From Cryobacterium inferilacus (GTDB taxonomy: Bacteria; Actinomycetota; Actinomycetes; Actinomycetales; Microbacteriaceae): a stretch of 64,000 bases of DNA. The stretch lies in assembly GCF_019599185.1 (NCBI RefSeq), contig NZ_JAIEUL010000005.1, forward strand, positions 124,001 through 188,000, read 5' to 3'. How positions within the stretch are numbered: the first letter of the stretch is position 1; each line of letters begins with the position of its first letter. The position numbers and the translations under genes are program-made. The notes under the pieces are model-generated. The model did not search any database and was not told where the DNA came from. It was given only the letters and a program-made list of their open reading frames with translations. This document shows positions 1-8,040 of the stretch, in pieces.

Positions 1-215
1 GTGCCGACGACCTCGTGACCGAGCAGCATGGGCGCCCTGAGGATGGACTCCCCCGCTGCGCCGTGCTGCCAGTAGTGCAGGTCGGAGCCGCAGATGCCGC
101 CGTAGGCGACCTCCACGAGGGACTCGTCGGCACCGGGAGCCGGCACGACCACCCGGTCGACGCGCAGGTCTCCGGCCGCGTGCGCGACGACGGCCAGGTT
201 TTCGGTGGGTGTCAT
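1..215 (-). CDS. idnD: Zinc-dependent alcohol dehydrogenase, probable L-idonate 5-dehydrogenase (N-terminal part only)
   Basis: Only the first 71 codons lie in the window; the gene runs off the left edge. The start is the ATG read leftwards from 215. The peptide contains GGICGSDLHYWQHG, the catalytic-zinc cysteine region of medium-chain dehydrogenases in the form typical of L-idonate 5-dehydrogenases, followed by MLLGHEVVG, which holds the next conserved His-Glu. The enzyme would oxidise L-idonate to 5-keto-D-gluconate with NAD(P). The gene lies 33 bases after the SDR gene, last in the leftward gluconate set, and this context supports the substrate call. Sorbitol or another polyol dehydrogenase remains possible because the C-terminal part is not visible. 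Confidence 0.75.
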   Translation of the reverse strand, partial: MTPTENLAVVAHAAGDLRVDRVVVPAPGADESLVEVAYGGICGSDLHYWQHGAAGESILRAPMLLGHEVVG

Positions 216-248
216 GTTCGGTGTTCCTTACTTCTCAGACTTCTCAGC

Positions 249-1034
249 TCAGACGACGACGGTCATGCCGCCGTCGATGAAGATGACCTGACCGTTGACG
301 AACGCGGATGCGTCGCTGGCCAGCCACAGGGCCGGTCCGACGAGGTCGGCGGTCGTGCCCCAGCGGTGCGCGGGCGTGCGGCCTAGGATCCACTGGTTGA
401 AGGTGTCGTCGTCGACCAGCTTCTGGGTCATCTCGGTGTGGATGTAGCCGGGTGCGATGGCGTTGATGGTGAGGCCGTGCCCTGCCCACTCTGCCGTCAT
501 GGCTCGAGTGAGGTTGCGGATGCCGCCCTTCGACGTGGTGTAGGCGCCGATGGTGGGCCGGGCCAGGTCGGTCTGCACCGAGGCCACGTTGATGATGGTG
601 CCGACGCCGCGCTCGATCATGCCGCGGGCGGCGGTGCGGCCGACCAGGAACGCGCTGGTGAGATTGGTCGTCAGCACGCGTTCCCAGTCGGCGAGGGCGA
701 GGTCGAGCAGTGGCACGCGGTGCTGGATCCCCGCGTTGTTGACCAGGATGCGCAGCGGCCCGACCTCCTCCTCTATCCAGGCGATCCCCGCAACGACAGC
801 AGCCTCACCCGTCACGTCGAAGGCACGAGCGAAGACCCGCTCTGCCCCGAACCTCGCGGTGAACTCGGCCTGGGTGGCCGCCAGCCGCTCGGGGTCGACA
901 CCGTTGAGCACCACGACGGCGCCCGCCTCGGCGAACCCCTCCGCGATGGAACGGCCGATCCCGCGGCTGGAGCCGGTGACCAGGGCCACCCGTCCGGAGA
1001 TGTCGAACTGGCTGGGTGTCTGCTGCGCTGTCAT
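249..1034 (-). CDS. idnO: SDR family oxidoreductase, probable gluconate 5-dehydrogenase
   Basis: A 261-residue classical short-chain dehydrogenase, the normal family length. The nucleotide-binding TGSSRGIGRSIAEGF is near residue 20, NNAG near 97, and the catalytic Ser with YTTSK around 148-170. The C-terminal FVNGQVIFIDGGMTV is the usual tail. In this gene neighbourhood the expected reaction is reversible reduction of 5-keto-D-gluconate to D-gluconate in the cytoplasm. It sits between the gluconate transporter (13 bases upstream) and the idonate dehydrogenase fragment, so the transcript order is gntK-gntP-idnO-idnD. The SDR family call is certain; the substrate is inferred from context. Confidence 0.85.
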   Translation of the reverse strand: MTAQQTPSQFDISGRVALVTGSSRGIGRSIAEGFAEAGAVVVLNGVDPERLAATQAEFTARFGAERVFARAFDVTGEAAVVAGIAWIEEEVGPLRILVNNAGIQHRVPLLDLALADWERVLTTNLTSAFLVGRTAARGMIERGVGTIINVASVQTDLARPTIGAYTTSKGGIRNLTRAMTAEWAGHGLTINAIAPGYIHTEMTQKLVDDDTFNQWILGRTPAHRWGTTADLVGPALWLASDASAFVNGQVIFIDGGMTVVV

Positions 1035-1047
1035 GGGGATTTCCGTT

Positions 1048-2448
1048 CTAGAAGGTGCTGGCGACGAGGTAGATCGCCAGGGCGATCACGAAGCCGACGA
1101 CGGCGATGAGCGCCTGGCCCACGGTCCAGGTCTTCAGCGTGGTCTTGGTGTCCATCTCGAAGAACCGGCTGACCAGCCAGAAGCCGGAGTCGTTGACGTG
1201 ACCGGCGAAGACGGATCCCGCGGCGAGGCTGAGGACGATCGCGGCCAGCTGCACCGGGTTGAAGTCCGGGTTGTTGAGCACGACCGGCTGCACCAGGGCG
1301 GCAGCGGTGGTGAGGGCGACGGTGGCCGAACCCTGCGCAACGCGCACGATCGCAGCGATGACGAAGCCGGCCACGATGACCGGCAGGCCGATCGCGTCGA
1401 GGGACTCGGCGATGGCGTTGCCGATACCACTGGCGCGGAGCACGCCACCGAACATGCCACCGGCGCCGGTGATCAGGATGACGGAGGACACCGGGCCCAG
1501 CGCGCTGTCGACGACGTTCTCGATCAGGCTGGAGGACTTCCGCTTCTGCCAGCCGAGCAGGATCATGCCGAGGAATACGGTGATGAGCAGGGCGACGGGG
1601 GTTTCACCCAGCGTGCGCAGCACCTGCACCCAGGTGTCGTCGAGCGAGACCAGTCCGGCGGTCGCGGCCATGTTGAGGCCGGTGTTGAGGAAGATCAGGC
1701 CGAGCGGGAGAAGCAGCAGGGTGAGGATGGTGCCGAGCTTGGGCGAGGAGGCGAAGTCGTCGAAGTCGCCGGTGCTGCCGCGCAGGATGCTGGGAACGGG
1801 CAGGTTGTACTTGCGGCCGACGTAGCCGCCGAAGAGGTGTCCAACGAGGTACCAGGCGGGCAGTGCGACGACGAGACCGAAGATCAGCACGAGTCCGACG
1901 TCGGCGCCGAGCAGGCCGGTGGCGGCGACGGGGCCCGGGTGCGGCGGCACGAAGATGTGCATGACCGAGAACGCCACGGCGGAGGGGAAGGCGTAGAGCA
2001 GGAAGGAACCGCCGAGTCGACGGGCCACGGCGAAGATGATCGGTAGCATGACGACCAGACCGGCGTCGAAGAAGATCGGGAAACCGAACATCAGCGATGC
2101 GACAGCCAGGGCCAGGGGCGCCCGACGCTCACCGAACCGGAAGATCAGGGCATCCGTGAGCACCTTGGCACCGCCGCTGGTCTCGAGCATGCGGCCGAGC
2201 ATGGCGCCGAGGCCCACGAGCAGGGCCACGCTGGCCAGGGTGCCGCCGAAGCCGGTGAGCAGGGTCGGCATCAACTGCGCGGTGGGGATGCCGGTGGCGA
2301 TGGCGGTGAGCAGGCTCACCAGGATCAGCGCCAGGAAGGCGTGCACCTTGAACTTCATGATCAAGACGAGCAGGAGCAGGATGGCGCCGACGGCGACTCC
2401 CAGCAGGGCGGGGGTGGAGAGCACCCAGTTCAGTTCAAGGTCGGTCAT
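1048..2448 (-). CDS. gntP: GntP family gluconate:H+ symporter
   Basis: A 466-residue, almost wholly hydrophobic protein with about 12-14 predicted membrane segments. Family features include HAFLALILVSLLTAIATG near residue 37, GFGGTLASVALLVGLGAMLG near 68, and the PHPGPVAATGLLGADVG loop near 170. The family imports gluconate (or idonate) with protons across the cytoplasmic membrane. The ATG start overlaps the gntK stop by four bases (ATGA, 2445-2448), so the two are probably translationally coupled. Substrate range within the GntP family cannot be told from sequence. Confidence 0.93.
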   Translation of the reverse strand: MTDLELNWVLSTPALLGVAVGAILLLLVLIMKFKVHAFLALILVSLLTAIATGIPTAQLMPTLLTGFGGTLASVALLVGLGAMLGRMLETSGGAKVLTDALIFRFGERRAPLALAVASLMFGFPIFFDAGLVVMLPIIFAVARRLGGSFLLYAFPSAVAFSVMHIFVPPHPGPVAATGLLGADVGLVLIFGLVVALPAWYLVGHLFGGYVGRKYNLPVPSILRGSTGDFDDFASSPKLGTILTLLLLPLGLIFLNTGLNMAATAGLVSLDDTWVQVLRTLGETPVALLITVFLGMILLGWQKRKSSSLIENVVDSALGPVSSVILITGAGGMFGGVLRASGIGNAIAESLDAIGLPVIVAGFVIAAIVRVAQGSATVALTTAAALVQPVVLNNPDFNPVQLAAIVLSLAAGSVFAGHVNDSGFWLVSRFFEMDTKTTLKTWTVGQALIAVVGFVIALAIYLVASTF

Positions 2449-2981
2449 CGTCGTCCGTTGCTTTCTGTGATTGCACCGACGATCTCGTCGGGGGTCATGG
2501 TGAGGGAAACGCGGAGGCCAGCCTCGCTGGCCGCCAGGGGTTCCAGGGTCGCGAACTGCGAGTCCAGGAGGTTGGTCGGCATGTATTCGTGATTGCGGTG
2601 GGAGAGACGGTCGGCGACGATGGCCTGGTCGCCGAAAAGTTCGGCGAAGACCAGTCCCGGTACGATGCTGCGCATCAGGTCCCGGTAGCTCAGCTTGAGT
2701 GCCGAGCAGGCCACGACGGTGCTCTCCCCCGCGGTCTGGGCATCCGCCATCGTCTGCGCGATGCGCGTGAGCCAGGGCAGCCGGTCGGCGTCGGTGAGCG
2801 GATGCCCTGAGGCCATCTTCGCCTTCGCGTCGGCACTGTGCAGGTCGTCACCGTCGATGAAGCGCAGGCCCTGCTTCTCGGCCAGCAGCCGGCCGACGGT
2901 GGACTTGCCGGAGCCCTGCACGCCCATGACGACCAGCGGCGGGATGGTGGGTGCGGGGAGAGCGGGAGGGTTCGTCGTCAT
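2445..2981 (-). CDS. gntK: Gluconokinase
   Basis: A 178-residue GntK-type kinase of the P-loop family. The Walker A motif GVQGSGKSTVG is near residue 20, followed by FIDGDDLHSADAKAKMASG and the LTDADRLPWL signature typical of gluconokinases. It phosphorylates D-gluconate to 6-phosphogluconate, the substrate of the divergently placed gnd. It is the first gene of the leftward set. A GTGGAG ribosome site precedes the ATG. No dedicated gntR regulator gene is inside the window. Confidence 0.95.
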   Translation of the reverse strand: MTTNPPALPAPTIPPLVVMGVQGSGKSTVGRLLAEKQGLRFIDGDDLHSADAKAKMASGHPLTDADRLPWLTRIAQTMADAQTAGESTVVACSALKLSYRDLMRSIVPGLVFAELFGDQAIVADRLSHRNHEYMPTNLLDSQFATLEPLAASEAGLRVSLTMTPDEIVGAITESNGRR

Positions 2982-3248
2982 TGATGCTCCACTTCGTTGT
3001 CAGACGCGTCATTACATCGGATTATTTCGTGGAAGTCACTCAATAAATCTGATTTCAGGTCGAGACACTATCAGTTATGTCTGCTTTGTCAAAGCCATTT
3101 CCCGGAACGCTGCTGAGGCGCATCTGGCGCGCGGTCAGGCCGGCGATGTTACGCCCCGCGGCCCGTCGACCGCTCGCCGGGCGGAGCCGGCCGCTCGATG
3201 CGACTACCCTAGAAAGTGGTCAAAGCTCACAGACCCGAAGGAGAACAC
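2982..3248. promoter_or_regulatory. Divergent promoter region between gntK and gnd
   Basis: This 267-base gap separates the leftward gluconate genes from rightward gnd. The half nearer gntK (about 2990-3085) is clearly more AT-rich than its surroundings. It contains a near-perfect palindrome AAATCTGATTT at 3045-3055 and a GACGCGTC palindrome at 3003-3010, either of which could be an operator for a gluconate-responsive regulator. On the gnd side, TACCCT at 3205-3210 fits an actinobacterial -10 box. These are readings by eye; no regulator gene is near. Confidence 0.45.
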
Positions 3249-4706
3249 GTGTCAGAAACCGGTTCAGCACAGGCAAACATCGGCGTGGTCGGACTGGCGG
3301 TGATGGGCTCCAACCTCGCCCGCAACCTCGCCAGCCGCGACGGCAACACCGTGGCCGTCTACAACCGTTCGCCCGAACGCACCCGCCTGCTCACGGATGA
3401 GCACCCCGAGGCCGGCTTCGTGGCATCCGAAACCATCGAGGACTTCGTCGCCTCGCTCAAGACCCCCCGCACCGCGATCATCATGGTGCAGGCCGGTAAG
3501 GGCACCGACGCCGTGATCAGCCAGCTGACCGAGCTGTTCGAGCCCGGCGACATCATCGTCGACGGCGGCAACGCCCTGTTCACCGACACCCTGCGCCGCG
3601 AGAAGACCGTGCGCGAGACCGGCATCAACTTCGTCGGCGCCGGTATCTCCGGTGGCGAAGAAGGCGCTCTCAAGGGCCCGAGCATCATGCCGGGCGGCTC
3701 CGCAGAGGCCTACGTCACCCTCGGCCCGATCCTCGAGTCGATTGCCGCGGTCGTCGACGGCGAGCCCTGCGTGACCCACGTCGGCACCGATGGCGCCGGC
3801 CATTTCGTCAAGATGATCCACAACGGCATCGAGTACGCCGACATGCAGCTCATCGGCGAGGCGTACGACCTCATCCGTCGCGGCACCGGCAAGACCCCGG
3901 CCGAGATCTCCGAGATCTTCACCGAGTGGAACAAGGGCGAACTCGAGAGCTACCTCATCGAGATCACCGCCGAGGTCCTCAAGCAGGTCGACGCGGAGAC
4001 CGGCAAGCCGCTCGTCGACGTGATCGTCGACCAAGCCGGCAGCAAGGGCACCGGCGTCTGGACCGTGCAGACCGCGCTCGACCTCGGCATCCCCGTCTCC
4101 GGCATCGCCGAGGCCGTGTTCGCCCGGTCCGTCTCCTCCAAGCCCGCGCAGCGTGCCGCTGCCGCCGCCCTGCCCGGCCCGACCGCCAACCCCGTCGAAG
4201 ACGTGGACGGCTTCATCGAGGGTGTGCGCCAGGCGCTGTACGCATCCAAGGTCATCGCCTACTCGCAGGGCTTCGACGCCATCGTCGCCGGCGCCGAGGA
4301 GTACAACTGGGACATCAAGAAGGGCGAGATCGCGAAGATCTGGCGCGGCGGCTGCATCATCCGCGCCCGCTTCCTCAACCGCATCACCGAGGCCTACACC
4401 GAGAACCCCGGGCTCGTCTCGCTGGTCACCGCCCCGTTCTTCACCGATGTCGTCGCCACGGCCCAGGACTCCTGGCGCAATGTCGTCGCCGACGCTGCCC
4501 ACGCGGGCATCCCGGCGCCGGTGTTCGCCTCGTCCCTGGCCTACTACGACAGCCTGCGCGCCGACCGCCTGCCCGCTGCCCTCACCCAGGGCCAGCGTGA
4601 CTTCTTCGGTGCGCACACCTACAAGCGCGTCGACAAGGACGGCACCTTCCACACGCTGTGGTCCGGCGACCGGTCCGAGATCGCCACGGAGGGCTCCTCG
4701 CACTAG
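3249..4706 (+). CDS. gnd: 6-phosphogluconate dehydrogenase, decarboxylating
   Basis: The chosen GTG start follows AAGGAG (3238-3243) at ideal spacing and gives 485 residues, the family norm; an earlier in-frame GTG at 3216 lacks a ribosome site. The N-terminal Rossmann motif is NIGVVGLAVMGSNLARN. The substrate-binding VDGGNALFTDT and GISGGEEGALKGPSIMPGG, and the catalytic lysine region HFVKMIHNGIEYADMQ, are all intact. The C-terminal domain has the expected QRDFFGAHTYKRVD. It converts 6-phosphogluconate to ribulose-5-phosphate with NADP(H) production, completing the gluconate route set up by gntP and gntK next door. Confidence 0.97.
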   Translation: MSETGSAQANIGVVGLAVMGSNLARNLASRDGNTVAVYNRSPERTRLLTDEHPEAGFVASETIEDFVASLKTPRTAIIMVQAGKGTDAVISQLTELFEPGDIIVDGGNALFTDTLRREKTVRETGINFVGAGISGGEEGALKGPSIMPGGSAEAYVTLGPILESIAAVVDGEPCVTHVGTDGAGHFVKMIHNGIEYADMQLIGEAYDLIRRGTGKTPAEISEIFTEWNKGELESYLIEITAEVLKQVDAETGKPLVDVIVDQAGSKGTGVWTVQTALDLGIPVSGIAEAVFARSVSSKPAQRAAAAALPGPTANPVEDVDGFIEGVRQALYASKVIAYSQGFDAIVAGAEEYNWDIKKGEIAKIWRGGCIIRARFLNRITEAYTENPGLVSLVTAPFFTDVVATAQDSWRNVVADAAHAGIPAPVFASSLAYYDSLRADRLPAALTQGQRDFFGAHTYKRVDKDGTFHTLWSGDRSEIATEGSSH

Positions 4707-4735
4707 AGCCTGCTCACCCGCACGACCCGCCCGGC

Positions 4736-4801
4736 AACTGTTGCCCGTGCGGACATTTGCGCCCGGTACGCCGGGACCATTTGTCCGCACGGGCAACAGT
4801 T
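4736..4801. repeat. 66-bp palindromic element, copy 1
   Basis: Perfect 20-base inverted arms (4736-4755 and 4782-4801, beginning AACTGTTGCCCGTGCGG) enclose a core with its own CCCGG/CCGGG stem. It lies between the convergent ends of gnd and the DUF559 gene and could end transcription both ways. A second copy of the same length and orientation, about 80% identical by eye, lies at 5906-5971 on the other side of the DUF559 gene. Size and symmetry resemble REP/REPIN-type elements. Confidence 0.85.
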
Positions 4802-4845
4802 CTCTGGTCACCCGGCCTGGATCGGCGCGGCTGGGACACCTCCGG

Positions 4846-5802
4846 TCAGCGGATGACCGGCAGCCCGGCCTCGACCAGGAGGCGCTGGAGCCTCCCCCGG
4901 TCGGTCAGCTCCGTCCAGCCCCAGCGCACCACCCTGAAGCCTTCGGCGCGGAGATGGTCCTCGCGCATCTTCTCCTCGTACACAACCTCGCCGGGACTCC
5001 GCCCGCGCAGGAACTCCTCCTTGAGGTACTTGCCCTTCCCGTCGAACTCCCCGATCACCCGGTGCGTCGGCCATTCCACGTCGGTGAAGTACCACCCGCC
5101 CCTGGGGTTGGCATGCCGGGTCTGCAGCTCGGGGTCGGGAAAGCCCAGTTCGAAGATGGCGACCCGGCTGAGCGACTCCCCCGGGTTGTCGGCGTTGGGC
5201 CGCGCGAAGTCGATGGCGCGCTGCGCCTTGGTGCTGCCGCGCACCGACCCACACCGGGCCAACAGCTCGCACAATTCGTCTGGGTAGACGAGCACCTCCG
5301 GTGTGGCCCGTCGAGGATTCATGGCGTGGTCGAGCGCGACGACGGCATTCTCGAAGGTCGTCGTTCGGGCCAGGTCGAGCAGGGTGCGCACCGGTCTGGT
5401 CACCAGCACTCCGTCGAGTTCGACGACGTCGGCCCAGTCGAACGCGGTGCGATGCACGAACACACCGTTCTTGCTGCGCACCCGCGATGCCGGCACGGCG
5501 AGCACGTGCACGTCCCGGGGCCAGGCGCCGCTCAGCGGGATGCCCCAGAGCGCCGCAGCGGACTGGTGGCTGACCACGGGGTCGTGCCGTCTGGTCTCGA
5601 CGACTGCACGGATCTGGTCGACGTAGCGGTCCCTGGCGGTCAGCCCGCCCCAGCGCTCGGCCGTCGTGAAGACCCCGCGGCGCAAGCGTGTCCCCTGGCC
5701 GTGATCGACCGATCGGCGGAAGGTCCGGGCGTCGGTGTCGGTCACTCCGATGCTCTTCACGAGGAACAGGCCCGTTCGGGGATCCAGCCGGTCATCAGTC
5801 AT
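4846..5802 (-). CDS. DUF559 predicted nuclease with AbiEi-like N-terminal region
   Basis: A 318-residue protein. The first half (LRRGVFTTAERWGGL, then SHQSAAALWGIPL) resembles the winged-helix region of AbiEi-type antitoxin domain proteins. The C-terminal 110 residues match DUF559, a Vsr-like PD-(D/E)XK nuclease fold: GESLSR near residue 208, DVEWPTHRVIGEFDGKGKY near 240-255 supplying acidic residues and a lysine, then EKMREDHLRAEGFRVVRWGW. Such proteins are numerous in Microbacteriaceae and their function is not established. No toxin partner is adjacent; the gene stands alone, flanked on both sides by the palindromic element. Nuclease activity is inferred from the fold. Confidence 0.8.
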   Translation of the reverse strand: MTDDRLDPRTGLFLVKSIGVTDTDARTFRRSVDHGQGTRLRRGVFTTAERWGGLTARDRYVDQIRAVVETRRHDPVVSHQSAAALWGIPLSGAWPRDVHVLAVPASRVRSKNGVFVHRTAFDWADVVELDGVLVTRPVRTLLDLARTTTFENAVVALDHAMNPRRATPEVLVYPDELCELLARCGSVRGSTKAQRAIDFARPNADNPGESLSRVAIFELGFPDPELQTRHANPRGGWYFTDVEWPTHRVIGEFDGKGKYLKEEFLRGRSPGEVVYEEKMREDHLRAEGFRVVRWGWTELTDRGRLQRLLVEAGLPVIR

Positions 5803-5905
5803 GCGGCAACAATCGCATCCGTTGTCTCACCGGTACCCAGCCCACGCGCGCCGGTGCAGAGCCGCCCGTCGCCCGTGCTGTGGAGGAGCCGCACCTCCAC
5901 CCGCT

Positions 5906-5971
5906 ATCTGTTACCGCTGCGGACAAGTGCACCCGGTGTGCCGGGACCACTTGTCCGCTTGGGAAACAGTT
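5906..5971. repeat. 66-bp palindromic element, copy 2
   Basis: Same length and orientation as the element at 4736-4801, with about 13 differences. Several changes keep the stem paired: here GGACAAGTG (5921-5929) faces CACTTGTCC (5948-5956). Its right end overlaps the TAA stop codon of the leftward permease gene (5970-5972), so the element forms the end of that reading frame. Confidence 0.8.
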
Positions 5972-7265
5972 AGCGCGGGGCGGGGGCCGAGGGAGCGGCG
6001 GGGGCGGCGGGGCGGCGGAGGGCGCGGGCGATCAGGCCCAGGGCGAGCCAGGCTGCGGCGGCGACGACGCCAGGCCAGGGCAGGGTCACGGCCAGGAGCA
6101 GGCAGCCGGCCACACCGAGGTATTGCACCCAGCGGGGCAGCCAGCGCTGCTCACGCGGCTGCCGGAGCGCGGCCAGGTGCGCGATGGCGTAGTAGACCAG
6201 TACCGCGCAGGCCGAGAAGCCCACTAGCTGGGCGGGATCCAGCAGCAGAACGCCGATGATCGCCACGAGGCCCATGCTCACCTCGGCGACCACCGGGCTC
6301 CGCCGGGTCGGCGAGATGCGCGCGAGCGCGCCGGGCAGGTCGCCCTCCCTGGCCATCGCCAGCCCGGTGCGGCTGAGACCGGCGAGGATGCCCGCCAGCG
6401 ACCCCAGGCAGGCGAGCGCCGCCAGCACCCTGGCGATGCCTGTCCACGGTTCGGCGCCGCCCACGAGGTCGGCCAGCGGCGAGACCGACGCCGCCAGAGA
6501 CGCCGGTGAGAGCACGACCACGCAGAGCACCCCGATCACCCCGTAGACGACCAGGGTGAGGGCCAGCGCGGTCACGATCGCCCGCGGCAGCGTACGGCGC
6601 GGGTCACGCACCTCCTCCCCCAGGGTCGCCATCCGGGCGTAGCCGGCGAAGGCGAAGAACAACAGGCCGGCCGACTGCAGGATGCCCGCCCAGCCGCCGT
6701 CGAACAGCGTCGCCGGGTCGAACGCGGCGGTTCGGGTGCCGCCTGCGAGCCCCGCGCCCACCGTGACCATCAACGCGAGCAGCCCGCCGAGCACGAGGAA
6801 CACCACCACGGCGCTGAGCCTGGCGGTGCTGCGGATCCCGGCGAGGTTGACGCCACCAAGGGCGAGCAGCGCGAGCAGGGCCACCGCACGGGCCTGCTCC
6901 GGCCAGAGGTACCCGCCCAGGATCAGGGCGATGGCACCGGCGGACGCCGTCTTGCCGGCCAGGAACAGCCACCCGGCCGAGAACCCCCACCACGGACCGA
7001 GGGTGGCCCGCCCGAACGCGTACGCTCCCCCGGAGACGGGATGGCTCATCGCCAGTTGCGCGGAGCTCAGGGCGTTCAGTGAGGCCAGGAGCCCGGCGAT
7101 GACCAGCCCGATGAGCAGGCCGGAGCCGGCCGCGGCCGCCGCCGGAGCCCAGACGTAGAACACGCCGGCGCCGATCATGGCGGCCAACCCCACCACCGTC
7201 GCCCCGGCGGTGCCCAGGTGCCGGGTGAGGGTGTCGTGGCGATCCGGCCCGCCCGTGGAAGTCAT
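5970..7265 (-). CDS. APC family amino acid permease
   Basis: A 431-residue membrane protein with about 12 segments. The family signature GATVVGLAAMIGAGVFYVWA is near residue 25, and GGAYAFGRATLGPWWGFSAGW near 88. It should exchange or import an amino acid or amine; the substrate cannot be told. The ATG at 7265 is preferred over an upstream in-frame codon because TACTCT (7272-7277, read leftwards) ends six bases before it, which suggests a leaderless transcript. The reading frame ends in an Ala-Pro-rich tail, and its stop codon lies in the palindromic element at 5906-5971. Confidence 0.88.
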   Translation of the reverse strand: MTSTGGPDRHDTLTRHLGTAGATVVGLAAMIGAGVFYVWAPAAAAAGSGLLIGLVIAGLLASLNALSSAQLAMSHPVSGGAYAFGRATLGPWWGFSAGWLFLAGKTASAGAIALILGGYLWPEQARAVALLALLALGGVNLAGIRSTARLSAVVVFLVLGGLLALMVTVGAGLAGGTRTAAFDPATLFDGGWAGILQSAGLLFFAFAGYARMATLGEEVRDPRRTLPRAIVTALALTLVVYGVIGVLCVVVLSPASLAASVSPLADLVGGAEPWTGIARVLAALACLGSLAGILAGLSRTGLAMAREGDLPGALARISPTRRSPVVAEVSMGLVAIIGVLLLDPAQLVGFSACAVLVYYAIAHLAALRQPREQRWLPRWVQYLGVAGCLLLAVTLPWPGVVAAAAWLALGLIARALRRPAAPAAPSAPAPR

Positions 7266-7271
7266 GCAGCC

Positions 7272-7277
7272 AGAGTA
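7272..7277 (-). promoter_or_regulatory. -10 box TACTCT, leaderless start of the APC permease
   Basis: TACTCT lies exactly six bases before the ATG, so transcription would begin at or next to the start codon. Confidence 0.45.
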
Positions 7278-7317
7278 GGGCCACAAGGTGAACAGTCTGA
7301 TTTACTGGAGGGCACCC

Positions 7318-7680
7318 ATGAGCGATTTCCACCCCGAACTCTCCGGTTACGAACCGACGGACTCCACCCGGCCCCTGCGCGGCCGCCGGACGGTGCTACT
7401 GATGCGCGTCACGGTCATCCTGGGTCTCATCGCCCTGCTCGTACCCGGGGTGCTGACCACCCTGAGCATCGCGTCGGCCACGGCCGCCCGTGCCTGCGCG
7501 GCCGCGGTGTCGCGCTACTACCCGCTGTCGGAGGGCATCGACGCGAGATTCGAGCTGGTCGGCGCCGGTGGTTTCGGGTGGCAGTGTTACGCGATCGACC
7601 AGAACGAACGGCAGACCTTCGTGCTGCCGCTTGGCATCATCCCCGGACCGTTCCGGCCGCCGGCCACCAGCGTCTCGTGA
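7318..7680 (+). CDS. Small single-pass membrane protein of unknown function
   Basis: A 120-residue protein. GGAGGG at 7307-7312 sets the ATG at 7318. A charged N-terminal stretch of about 25 residues is followed by one membrane segment (MRVTVILGLIALLVPGVLTTL) and about 65 extracytoplasmic residues with two cysteines (RACAAAV and WQCYAID) that could pair. The family is not recognised. The stop overlaps the next start by four bases (GTGA), so it is probably co-translated with the DUF1905 protein. The pair is divergent from the permease. Confidence 0.7.
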   Translation: MSDFHPELSGYEPTDSTRPLRGRRTVLLMRVTVILGLIALLVPGVLTTLSIASATAARACAAAVSRYYPLSEGIDARFELVGAGGFGWQCYAIDQNERQTFVLPLGIIPGPFRPPATSVS

Positions 7681-7982
7681 CCCGCGGACCCGCCTTCACG
7701 TTCACAACGACCCTGTGGAACACGGAGAGCATGAACTCGTGGGTGTTCGTCTCGGTGCCCGATGACGAGTCCGCGGAGATCCGCGAGCTCACCGACGGCC
7801 TGCGGGTCGGGTTCGGTTCCCAACGGGTCCTGGTGCAGATCAACGACTCCCGCTGGGCCACCTCGATCTTCCCCGAGAGCGCCACAGGCCGGTTCGTCCT
7901 GCCGGTGAAGAAAGCCATCCGCCGGGCCGAAGGCCTCGATGTGGGCGGCACGGCCACCGTCACCGTCGAGCTCGTGCTCTGA
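7677..7982 (+). CDS. DUF1905 domain protein
   Basis: A 101-residue protein from a GTG overlapping the previous stop. FTFTTTLWNTESMNSWVFVSVP followed by GFGSQRVLVQINDSRWATSIFP and a GRFVLPVKKAIRRAEGLDVGG ending is the DUF1905 pattern, a small beta-rich domain also found joined to YdeI/OmpD-type domains. Its role is not known. It ends just before the GC hairpin shared with convergent prs. Confidence 0.75.
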   Translation: MTRGPAFTFTTTLWNTESMNSWVFVSVPDDESAEIRELTDGLRVGFGSQRVLVQINDSRWATSIFPESATGRFVLPVKKAIRRAEGLDVGGTATVTVELVL

Positions 7983-7991
7983 CACGCAGAA

Positions 7992-8016
7992 GGCCGGCCC
8001 GAGAACGGGACCGGCC
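7992..8016. terminator. Bidirectional hairpin between the DUF1905 gene and prs
   Basis: GGCCGGCCCG, loop AGAA, then CGGGACCGGCC forms a 10-pair stem with one bulged A, located between convergent genes. There is no clear T-run, as is common in high-GC actinobacteria. Confidence 0.6.
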
Positions 8017-8040
8017 AACCGAGAAAGACGAGCGGATGCG

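Noticed and set aside
550-2046. A 498-codon rightward open frame opposite the SDR and gntP genes
   Set aside because: It crosses the ends of two genuine opposite-strand genes and encodes no recognisable domain.
3264-4811. A 515-codon leftward open frame opposite gnd
   Set aside because: It is the mirror of a certain gnd gene, has a composition typical of antisense frames in GC-rich DNA, and shows no family motif.
4846-5802. Type IV toxin-antitoxin pair (AbiEi/AbiEii)
   Set aside because: Only the AbiEi-like N-terminal region is present, fused to DUF559; no AbiEii nucleotidyltransferase gene is adjacent.
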